Source: Paracentrotus lividus
Taxonomy: Eukaryota > Echinodermata > Echinoidea > Camarodonta > Echinidae
Assembly (NCBI GenBank): GCA_940671915.1
Contig: CALNVZ010003426.1
Coordinates: forward strand, 35,237,872 to 35,301,871
Length of the DNA stretch: 64,000 bases
Direction of reading: 5' to 3'
The notes beneath the pieces were generated by a model. The model did no database searches, was not told where the DNA came from, and worked only from the letters and a program-made list of their open reading frames with translations. Shown here one piece after another: positions 42,590 to 54,500 of the stretch. Position numbers and translations under genes: made by a program. Numbering within the stretch: position 1 is the first letter of the stretch; the number at the start of each line of letters is the position of its first letter.

Positions 42590-43030
42590 ATGGCAGCTAG
42601 GGGTCGCCACGTGAAGGCTCATTCTTTGACCCCTAATGAAATGTGCGAAGCTTCATATCGTTGGGTGATCATGTGAAGACAATTACCACTGTTTTTAGAA
42701 TTAACTTGACTTTAATAGGCAAAGTAGAATCCTTCCGTAATCCAAGGGTTAATATTGTACCTTGAAGAGTTTTTATATTTCTTTTTGAATTGTATAGCTT
42801 CTCATTATTGGTTTAGCCTGCATACAGATTGCTTTTATGCCGTTCTTCAATATCATTCTTCACTTTTGAATAAAGTGATCTTGAATCCTGCATTTGTCAT
42901 ACACTGTGTACTGGTATGGCAATGTTTGAGAATTGTTATCCTTATTTCTTCTTTCTTCTGTTGAACTATTAGTGCTCAATAAAGTGACATACCAACATGA
43001 TCCTTTAGCTTGATCGTCACTGAACGGACT
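42590..43030. repeat. Repeat, inverted partner at 31985-32330
   Basis: Longer copy of the repeat near the Ig gene, in opposite orientation. It includes GATCATGTGAAGACAATTAC and AAAGTGACATACCAACATGA. No coding content. The ends are not defined. Confidence 0.6.
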
Positions 43031-44100
43031 TATACAGTAGATCCGAGTAGCATGCTCTTGACTGGGGGAAAAGATGAAGAAGATAAAATACATAAAACAT
43101 TAATATATATTTTTTTATTTTTCTAAAACAAATTGGTAAAAGATAGTCTATACTGATATTGCATGGTACTGTCCTTTGGCAAGACAGTAAATCTACATTT
43201 GCCACACTTGGCCCAGGTGAGGTAATTGCACCTGGCAGGAATTAATTGCTTGAAATAGCCATGCTAAACCCTGGGTAATAGTGAAGTGCCAGGAAAGTCA
43301 AATCTGAGAGATTTGAAATACTAACTTGTGAAATAGGCATTGAATGTATACTCAATTTTGTGTGTGTACCAATTGTTAGCCATGTGTGTTATCTTGATCT
43401 AGTTGATTTTCTACTTGTTGATTGTTGGTGAACCTGTCTCACTTTCTGCAAGACCATAGGTTGGTAATTATTGCCCCAAAATATAAAGGTCAGCAGTTGA
43501 TTGCAAATCTTTTTAACAAAAGATGCAAGCACAAATGATTTGATTGGTCTTTGCCATTTGGCAATTATTGCAAACTCTTAAACCTTAATTAGATTTTGGA
43601 GGAGTAAAAGTTCACAGACGTCAACTTTTGAAATTTCAGTTATAACATGTGTAATGTTGTTATCCCAATATCGCAAAAAAACTTAGATTATGAATTTTAA
43701 GCTTGATAACAGTAAACCTATATATCACCTTTGGAAAACAATTTAGGATATTTTGGAATGACTTGTTCAAAGTTTAACTAGGGTCACAGAGTTCAACTCT
43801 TGAAATATAGTATTGGTCATTTTATTGCTATATCTAAAGAATTACTCGAGATATGAAATTCATAAAAATTATGATAAGATTTTGGTGCAGTTAAGTAAAA
43901 GGTTTAGGGTCACTTGTGAAATTTCAGGTACTTGTAGTTCTCTAGTTAATGCGATATCTCAAGAACCACCTTATATATGGATCCAAAAACTGATTATGGA
44001 GAATACAGTCTCTTTTCACCAGCAAACATTACATTTATCCTCTTATTTTAATACAAAATAAGAGAACTGCTGAAACTGCTTATCCAATAAAAAAGAGCCA
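43031..44100. other. No recognised gene
   Basis: AT-rich. CTTGTGAAAT and GGTCAC-type phrases repeat loosely at 43590-43930. Nothing supported. Confidence 0.5.
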
Positions 44101-44133
44101 TTGGAGCAAAATGAAGTCAAAAGGAGCCTGAGC

Positions 44134-44160
44134 TTTCGATCCTAGCAGAATCTTCGTCAG
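44134..44160 (-). ncRNA. Second hammerhead-like core
   Basis: On the minus strand CTGACGA (44160-44154), one A, GATTC-TGCTA-GGATC as a five-pair stem II, then GAAA (44137-44134). This is the same layout as 8108-8129, including the extra A. I could not find convincing stem III pairing. Possibly the end of another Penelope-like element. Confidence 0.35.
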
Positions 44161-45637
44161 AGACTAAATGACACAGAATAGTAGGGAATAAACATGAATA
44201 AAGAGAAGGAAAGAAAAAAGGTACAAGTAGAGGGGAAGCATGGAGGAAGAGAACAAAAGGGGTGATGTAAAAGGTGTGAAGAAGGCAGCCAATCAAAAAG
44301 CAAGGAGAGGTGTGACATCAAACAGCATACTGGAACAAAAAAAGAGATGATTAGCTGGGAGAGGGAGGTGAGAGTAAACAAAGAAGGGATTAAATGAAAG
44401 GCATAAGGACTGAAAAGGGTGAAAGAAGAGAGAAAAAAAGCCTTGGAAAAGAACACTAAGTAGACCTAGCTGTGTACTAAAGACCTACAAGTAAAAGTAA
44501 AGGGAAAAATAAGATGAAACTACAAGTATAAAGAGGGAAAGATAAGAAAAATTAGTGAAACATTGGTAAAAGAACAAGGGGAAGACATAAAAAACAAAAG
44601 TGACGTCTGACCCTAACCTGTAAGGGAGAAAAGAGAAACAAGAATGGATATGAGAAACAAAATGTATTAGTCAAATAAAACAAAACACCAAAAAAAACAT
44701 AACTCCTATTTTAATATTAGAAACCTATTTCAATTGCTGTAAGTGAATAAAGATGAATTATATCTTACTATTTTTCCAGCAACGTCGTTCCTTTCATCAC
44801 CCGCTGTGTGTTCAGTGTTAAAATGGCGGCTGTTCACGAAACTGTCTGGAAAATTCCAAATGTGCTCGTCTCCTTCCGCATCTCAGCCTTTTACAGGGTA
44901 TCACTTGAAAAAGGAAACGCAATGTGAATGGTAAACTACTCAATTTTATACACGGTCAAAAAGGTATCACTTTAAAAAGGAAATCCAAGTTTATTGATAA
45001 ATTATTCACATTTATAGACCATCCAAAAGGTGCATAAACTTTACTTGTTGTATACCTGAAAAATGAGTTTCTGACCATTCATTTGGGTTTACATGTAGCT
45101 CTTATTGTCTGTCAGCATTCAAGTGTTCTGTCATGATCTATAGATGGTAATGTTGTCATATGAAGGAGGAGGTTGTTCTCTTCAGTGATGATTATGTTGC
45201 ATAAATAATTTTGCTTTATATTAACCAGCACAGACAGGTGTTCTTTTCATTAGATTCCCTAAAAAAAGTACTTCCAATTTGAAATAATATTGCTAACCAT
45301 CTACCCTAGGATTTTTTTTTTTGAACTACATACATAGATAGGGGCGGGTTTAGAGTTAATCATTGCATGTGAGCACCAGCAGAGCTTGTAAATCATCATT
45401 AACCGTCTTGAGATCCTGGTGTATATTTGCACGTGACCTGCCTCAGCAGAGTGATCGATGGACTTTGGACTGTCCCAAGTAATAATTAACTTCAACTTGT
45501 GCATTGATATGATTATGTGTGTGTGGGAGAGGAAGGGGAGGGGAGGAGTATTGTCTGGGATGAAGTTTGAATTCAAACATATAATTAAAACAGCTTATTA
45601 TGATATTTGGAGAATGTCATAGAAACTCGTAATTAAG
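44161..45637. other. Upstream region of the troponin gene
   Basis: 44161-44660 is purine-rich (GAAGA/AAAGG). GGTATCACTTNAAAAAGGAAA is duplicated at about 44898 and 44963. AAAATGGCGGCTGTTCACG near 44820 could be a first exon, but nothing ties it to the gene. No promoter motif can be named. Confidence 0.45.
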
Positions 45638-45736
45638 ATGAGAGAAGAAATTCAGCGCCGTCGTCAGGAAGCTGAGGCCAAACGCAAAATGGCAGAAGAA
45701 AAAACCAAGTACTTTATTCCAAAGTACAAACTTGCT
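45638..45736 (+). CDS. Troponin exon 1 (TnI N-terminal coil)
   Basis: Residues 1-33, MREEIQRRRQEAEAKRK then KTKYFIPKYKLA. FIPKYKLA occupies the place of ITASRKLML in vertebrate troponin I. Donor GTAAGT, phase 0. Either the translation start or an internal exon. Confidence 0.75.
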
Positions 45737-48700
45737 GTAAGTAGTACTTTTTTTTGTAAAAGAAAAAAAAAGAATAATCATACATTATGAGATATTTGAG
45801 TCTCCAAGCCTATTGTCAATGCATCTAAAGAAAGAGATTAAATGAAGGAGAGAACTTATGAATGACTTTGAAGAACACCCCCCCCCCCCTAGGCCAACTC
45901 CAACTCCACTACTTATAGTTGTAATATAATCTATTGGGGTGTGTGGTGTCAGTTTTGATTTGTATATTCAAGCAAAAGAAAATGAAGAGATAATGGCTAA
46001 GAGAGGAAAGGAAATGGAGGAGACACTGTTGGTCATATTCCAGGGCTGTTTTTCATCAAGTTGTTCGTAAGTTACGAATGACTTTACGAATGACTGTGAT
46101 CAGTTCTTGCGTTAAATTTTAATGCATGTGATTAGTATAGCACCGAAAAACATGTTCCAGTCGTTCGTAAAATCGTAACTTTAAGAACAACATTGTGAAA
46201 CACCAACAAGGTCATAGGCCTACACTTTAGGTCACAATGGTCATTCTTTGACCTCAACATGTTATTCCATTCTTATCTCCAGGATGTAGAGATGAAAGCA
46301 GAGAAAAAGAGGTCTTGAAGAGAAATGATAAGAACTTCCCCAACAGAAAAAAAAATCAGCTATCATTTTGTAGGTCATAGGTTATAGAGGTCATTTTGCT
46401 TTTGACATTGACATTTTATTCTATTCTGATCTTCAGGAAAGCATCGCTAAAGCCAAACAAGAGAAAATGCAGACCGATGCAGAGATGATGGCTGAGAGAG
46501 AAAAGAGAGTAGAAGAGAACTTCCCCCAAATACGGATCAGTGTTCGTGACTCCGAAGAGCGCCTCCGTGAGATTGCTGAGATCCTACATGCCAAGCTAGT
46601 AGAGGTCTATGGTGATATGTATGACCTCGTACAGAGGAAGGAGAGACAGGAATATGATGTAAGTGGAACTTAGTAGTTTTAAATCCTGCTTGTTTTTTTT
46701 TCTTGTTTTTTCAAAGCATTTATAAGGAAGTTATAGAACAAATACAGCAATGTGTAAGTAGAATTAAATTTAGTTTAATTAGGATTATAGCATTACAAAC
46801 ATTGGTGTGGAAATTCAAGAACTACATTTATACTACAGCAATTTTGTTAATTCATACATGAAATGACTTTTCTTGAGTACATACTACAAGGAAACTAACT
46901 GTGAAGAATGTTTTGGAGTATTAGAATTAAAAAAATTATTATGTTTCTTGGGATCTACATTTCCACCATTCATAGAAGACTTCTGATAATAATCTATTTG
47001 TATTTAGTATATTACATTATAAATGTATATGTAAGTACATGCCGCTCGATTGTCTTTATTTCTTTGTTGTACTTGCAGCTGAATGAAATGAATGCTCGCA
47101 TCAAAGACCTCGCCAAAAACAAGTAAGTCTTGTTAGACCTAATGTTATAGGCAAGAATACAGACAGAAATGGGAGAGACAATGAGAGAGATGTGGTATAC
47201 AAGATAGACAAGAATACAGGTAGACAGATAGGTAAACACAAAGGGTAAAATTTGTATTAAATGGAGACAGCCAAAGAGATACAAATGAAGAGAAAGAAAG
47301 AAAGAAATAAACCTAAAGAGATAAATTCAGAGTGAGAAATGAGCAAATGATAATATTTGACGTCTTTACTTGCATCATGCTGCTAAGATGTGTGGTATCA
47401 TTTGCAGAGTATCTTAAGAGCATCACAAACATCTCTGCAAAGTTTTTTAAAGTTGATTCCTTTCTGGGATCAGAAGTTGGTTGATGGTAATAGTAGGCCT
47501 ACCCACAGTCAGTCAGCTCCACAGTCAGACCCAGGTTCAAAGCTCAGACAAGTCTTTTGGATGGTGATTTTAAATACATGGTGACACTACAAGCACATCT
47601 GTTACTTATTATTATTATTAAACAACATTCTTCACTCATGTTACTAATATTAAACTAATATAACACTATTATGAATCTCTATAACTTACCCTTACCATTT
47701 TATACTTTATAGGACTGTGAAGGTTACTCCAGTTGACCAAGGGTAAGTTCCTTGTTTTCCTCATATTAGGCATTCAAATGAATATTTATGGCTGCAAACG
47801 ATACAAATTATATTGTACCTCTTACCAATATTTAGATTGCATAAGACAGGGTTTTGAAAACTTTATGAGTCTTTTTTTATGCCAAATGATAATGGCTCTT
47901 TTTTAAGGCAGTGGGAAACCTGAAGAGTTAGTGGTAGTGTTGTTTTTGAAAGTTTTCAGATATAATAGGTTAAATTGTTTTTACATTTTTGTGTTGGGAA
48001 TAATATTTGTTGGTATGAGTGCTGTTTTATCATTGTATAGATGTATCTTAATATTGCTTGTTGAATGACGGGATCTAACCTGGATTGTCTGTTTTCATCT
48101 TTGCTCGAAATTGTGTTTGTCTCATCATAATTTCATTTGTAATATGATGAAAGCAAAATGGATGTTCACTCTTTGCCGAGTTGTTATTTTTCAATATACA
48201 ATTTCATAGATTACATTTTACACAGTTTTATGTGAATGTTTACTTTTCTTTTGTGCATCACTAATGACTGTTAACAACATTGTGCATTGCCTTTAACATT
48301 ATGTTTTGATATTATATGATTTAGTTTCAATATGATTTGTTCTATTTGATATGGTTAATACAGTGCATTCATATAAAAACTATACTCTTTTAAATGGCTG
48401 CCAAGTATAAAATATATAGTTCTTGTGGAAAGGTTTATGTATAGAAAGCTCATATCCTTATCTATCATTATGACATCAAAAAGTCTGAAAATATGCTTCA
48501 GTGATCAATGCCCACATTTATCAAGGACACAAAATTGAGGCTGTGCAGGAATTCACTATTATTATGTATTTATCTTCTGCTCATGGGATAAATCAGTTAA
48601 TATTATTTACAGACTTTTTTGGTGTCATAACAAAAGTTCAGGATACAGGTTTGTTCTGCATATAAACCTTTTCCCCAAGAACCATATATATTTGGTAGGC

Positions 48701-51501
48701 ATTGTAAAAGTTTATGATTTTTACAATTTGATATGGTTAGTATGATTTTGTATGATTTGCACTATTTGATATGGTTTGATTTGCTTTGTTTTGCACTGTT
48801 CATCTAACAACTAACTCTAGGCATGTCAGTATGCTGAAGGAAATGGGATTCACCTTTGAAAACAAGGTATTATGCTCTGAGAAGTAGAATAGAGTATATT
48901 GTAATATATAAGATAGGTCATATGAAAGAATAATATAAACATAGTCAGAACACAACATAAACTGGGGTTCACATTGGCCTCGAAATTTCAACTTACAAAT
49001 ATTGAAGAAATAAAAGTTTGTGCCAACCTCTAGTATTGAAAGTTTCTACAAATATCAAAAGAATAAGAAAACCAAAATATTTATGGTGATAAAAAAAATA
49101 TAAAAAGGCTAAATAGAAATGTATGGGTTTTTTTTTTTTTTTTTTTTTTGCTTTTTTAATTTTTTTTTAACTATCTTGAGATCTACTATAGATGTAAAGA
49201 TACCATTAATTAATTTTTGGAAGTATTTATTAATTTATTTATTTATTTTATTTTTTTTATATTTTTTTTCCTTCAAATTTCAGTCCTATCCTGGATATGG
49301 TTTGCTTTAACCCAATGTAGAGTAGTGATTTGTTTCTTAATATATTTTGTGCCGTAAGTCTTTTACCATTAAATTACGTATATCTTGCTAAAATGTGAAT
49401 ACTACACACACGCTGCTATTCCAAGATATGCTCTTTTTGCTTTCATCCATCCTGATTTTCCTTTGTAGTTCTTTATGCAAAATATTTTAAGCACAATGTC
49501 ATTTTTTGCATAATTTGCAAAGAAGCAATTTCACCAACAACAACAAACATTGACTTTGGTTTTCTTATTCTCTAATACTTACTTTTAGCTGCCTTCTAAT
49601 CTATAATTATCAAAAACTGATTTGAAAGCTAGCCATAATAGATACTAGTATGTGAATATTACTATTTGTTTACGTTCCCTTGTAAACTATGTGATAATTT
49701 TCTGTGTGTAATAGAGTGCAAAGCAGAAGCAGAATGTTGATCTGAAGGCAAGCCTGCCCTCTAGTGGTAACATAGCAGACAGGCTCCAGCAGCTCCAGAA
49801 CAATCTCAAGAAAGATGCGGTAATTGGACTAGATTCAACATTATTATACAAAAGCATTTAACAGCACAAGCTAGGCATTTCATATCTACAGCTGGCATTA
49901 GATGTATTGTCTTCTTGGTACACATGTCAAACATTATACTAAAAAGGCAAAAGGGAAAGTATTCTCTTTGTCAGTTAATCCGTCCTTGCTAAGGCCATAA
50001 GATCCTCATCAAGACTATGTTTATCTCTCTTCACCTGGGTAAAGTAGATTTGTTATAATGAGATGCTTGATACCAAGCCAAATACCTTGTTATAATCTTG
50101 TGCATTAGACACTTAGTACCCAGGGAGCAAAACCCCATATTTTTGAAAAAGCTGACATGTCGAGATATAAAAAGTTGTCCTATCTAGGATGGTTGTATGG
50201 ACCCTAACCGACATCGCTAGGGCGGACAACTCTTCAGACCAGCTGCAGGAGGGTCCCTACAGGTGGGGGCGTCCAAAATAGCCGCCCCTTTTACAAAAAT
50301 TAGTATTCTGAACACAACTGGTTGAAGAAAAGTTTTGAATACATTGAGTTCAGTACCAAATTAAAGATAATAAAATTTTCTACAATTTGGTATTATTTTC
50401 AATAGTAATAATATTCAGTAAGGGTAAAATTTTAAGCGTTAAAGTTAATTTTTTCATTTTTTTTCCAAAAAATTAATTTTAATCTTTTTATTGTTTTACC
50501 TCATTTAATAATCATGTCAGGATTTGAAGTGCGAAACTTTTCAGAAATGTGCCCCTATGCATGGACAACAGTATGTGAAAAAGACAAAGTAATGCTTCTT
50601 TTCAATGAAGAGATATAACGCTATAAAGTTATGAATGCAGTATACGGAAAAACAACGTTTTTGCCCCGTTTATGTGGAAACCCATACTATACACGTGTAA
50701 TACCCTATTACAGCACGTGCATATGTATTACAATGCGTGATCTAACAATTTTATGAATATAATTTATACAAGTTTTCATGAGGGTTAATACAACGCTGTC
50801 CTATGATGGACTACTCATCTAGTATATTGTGAACGGCGAGGGGGTCTAGAGTACGGGGCCCATGAGGAGGGGGGGGGGGCGGCAGGTGTAAATTTTTAGT
50901 ATACTACACATTAAGGTTGCATATTATTATTTTTTGTTGTTGTTGTTGCTAGCTCTAGCCACATCATTTTGTCCTGGCTTTATTTGTTTGTCCCCGCTTT
51001 CACTTTTAAGGAACCGGGATATATCTTAGTCGTTCCCCAAACCATACCCTAGGTTGAAAAATAAAAAAAAAAGTTTGTCAACCCCACAATGCCAATTTGT
51101 TGCGATTTTTCCTTTTAATTTTTGGGGCCCCTTTTTGTTTTCCATGATGCTAACCAAAGCCCCCTTAGATCTACCCTCACGAAACGCGTTTGATGGGTAG
51201 AGTAGCTATTGTTCTTTAACCTAAATCTAGGTTTGTGATTACAGGCTTAAAGGTCTATTGTCTGGGAGAAGGTTCAAAAAAATTTTGATTGGGGTAAAAA
51301 AAAAATGATTTTATTAATTTTTACACCACGGAAATTTCTAACTTCCCCAAAATGTATTTTACAATCCCACCAAAGCATAAATGCCAAAGAAAAATAAAGG
51401 TTGTAACCTTATACCTAGATTTAATTTAAGACCAATCAACCCTATACCTCAGACGCGTTTCGTGGGGTAGGATAGAGGAGGCTTTGGTAAGTATTTAAAA
51501 A

Positions 51502-51561
<60 letters not shown>

Positions 51562-54500
51562 CGGCATCCCATTGAGTAGGGAAAAAATAGGCAAAATTTA
51601 CCTTTTTTATTTTTCAATCCCTGGGTATGGTTTGGGGGAACGTCCATGATATAGCTGAAGTCCAAAAAGTGAAAGTTAGGATTAAGATTTAAAGCTGAAG
51701 CAAAATGATTTGGCTGGAACTGAGAAAATAGTAATAATAATAATAATAATAATCCAACCTTCACGACAAATAGCGTATTGTGTATACATTTACAAAATAA
51801 ATCATAGCTTTTCGTGGATGGCTTATATGGGATGATTGTATAGACTCAAACCAATATTTTCTCGAATTGTTTCGATAGACCAGCTGGAGAAGGGTGCATA
51901 CAAGCGACACAGTACAGTGGAGGGGCAGGGGGGCAGTGCAACCAACCTTTTCAGGCACCACAAAATGTGCCTCTTTCAATAGTAATATATAGTGTCCCCC
52001 TTTTTAAAGTTTGAAGGGCTCCTTTTATATTAAAAATAAACATGTAAAATTTCTATCTAAAAAAAGGGCACTTTGATACTAGAATGTGCCCATTTTTAAT
52101 GTATTTTAAAACCCAAAGTTTCTCTCAACTTCGCATCAAGAGGTAACAAGCAATATATTGTTAAATTAAACAAACTTCCGCCTGCTGCTAGAGAAAAATA
52201 TATTTGAAGGGGGTCATCCCACGAGACCCATAAGATAGACCTTAGACAAAGAAGGCTCATAAGACAGACACTAGCAAATAAAGGCCTATATTAGATAAAC
52301 ACTAATAGAGCAAAGATGATCACGAGACCGACAATACACAGAGTTGACCCACAAGACCGAAATTAGGCAAACTAGGCCCATGAGACGGTACTGAAACAGC
52401 CCCACTAGACCGAAATTGAGCTCACAAGGCAGACGCTATCCAAAACAAGCCCACGAGAACGACAGAATATATAGGAAAGCATTTGTACAGGGTGTCTCTC
52501 AATAATAAGTTTGTCAGGGACTTATGTATCACGTGGATGAAACACGTCTTGGGGGCACGATGCTATGCCACCCCCGCCCTTATCGGATACAGTAGGCAAA
52601 AGGGGCGTCTAAAAGGTAAACAAAACACAAAAAGAAAAAAGAGGGAGGAAGCGAAAGAATGGGGATGATAAGGGGAAGAAAAAAGATGGGGAATGGCAAA
52701 AGACAAATAAAGAACTTAAAGGACATAGGTGGCAGCCAGTAACCCGGGGGGGGGGGGTGACTAGGCGCGTCGAAAGAACCCCCCCCCCCCCCCCCCGCTG
52801 GATATATTTCTCTCTAGCACCAGGCGAAGTTTGTTTAATTTAACAATATATTGCTTATATTACCTCTTTAATGCGAGGTTGCCCTTTTTTAGATAAAAAA
52901 TTCACAAAGTTTATTTTTAGTACAAAAGGAGCACTTTTAACTTTTAAAAGGGGGACACTATATATTCTATTGAAAGAGGCGCATTGTTGGTGCCTGAAAA
53001 AAATTGGGTTGTACTGTACCCCTGCCCCTCCACTGTGTCGCTTGTATGCACCCTTCTCCAGCATGTCCAGCTGGTCTATCGAAACAATCCGAGAAATATT
53101 GGTTTGAGTCTATACAATCATCCCATATAAGCCATCCACAAAACCTATGATTTATTTGTAATGTATACACTATTGGTCGTAAAGGTTGGATTATTATTAT
53201 TATTATTGTTATTATTATTATTATCATTATTATTATTATTATATTATTATTATTATTTTATTATAATTACTATTTTCTCAGTTCCAGCCATATCATTTTG
53301 CTCCGGCTTAAATCTTATTTTTATTTCCTAACTTTCACTTTTTAAGACTTCAGCTATATCTTGGACGTTCCCTCAGACCATACCCGGAGATTGAAAAATC
53401 TAAAAAGTAAATTTTGCTATTTTTCCCCTACTCAAAGGATGCCACCCCCCCTTTTTTTTTTTTCTTCTAACCAAGGCCCCACGAAACACGTCTGAGGTAT
53501 AGGGTTGATTGGCCTTAAGTTAGATCTAGGTGTAAGGTTACAACCTTTATTTTTCTTTTTGGACATTTATGTTTTGCTGAGATTGTAAATATACATTTTT
53601 GGGAAGTTAGATATTTCCGTGGTGTAAAAAAAATTAATAAAATCATTTTCTTGTTAAACCCCAATCAAAATAAATTTTGAACCTTCTCCCAGACAATAGA
53701 CCTAAGCCTGTAACCACAAACCTAGATTTAGGTTAAAGAATAACAACTCTACACATCAAACGCGTTTCGTGAGGGTAGAACTAAGGGGGCTTTGGTTAGC
53801 ATCATGGAAAACAAAAAGGATCCCCGAAAATTATAAGTTAAAAAATCGCAACAAATTGGCATTGTGGGGGTTGACACACTTTTTTGTTAAATTTTTCAAT
53901 CCGGGGTATGGTTTGGGGAACGACTAAGATATATCACGGTTCCTTAAAAGTGAAAGCGGGGGCAAAATGATGTGGCTAGAGCAACAACAACAACAACAAA
54001 TAATAATATCCAACCTTAATGTGTAGTATACTAAAAATTTACACCTGCCGCCCCCCCCCTCCCCATGGGCCCCATACTCTAGACCCCCTCTCCATTCAAA
54101 ATAGACTAGATGAGTAGTCCATCATAGGACAGCGTTGTATTAACCCCCATGAAAACTTTTATAAATTATATTCATAAAAGTGTTAGATCACGCATTGTAA
54201 TACATATGCACGTGCTGTAATAGGGTATTACGCGTGTATAGTATGGGTTTCCACATAAACGGGGCAAAAACGTTGTTTTTCCGTATACTGCATTCATAAC
54301 TTTATAGCGTTATATCTCTTCATTCAAAAGAAGCATTACTTTGTCTTTTTCACATACTGTTGTCCATGCATAGGGGCACATTTCTGAAAAGTTTCGCACT
54401 TCACATCCTGACATGATTATTACATGAGGTAAAACAATAAAAAGATTAAAATTAATTTTTTGGAAAAAAATGAAAAAATTAACTTTAACGCTTAAAATTT

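Noticed and set aside
44821..44934. ATG GCG GCT start followed by about 35 codons
   Set aside because: A good-looking start, but no splice link to the troponin exons and no recognisable protein.
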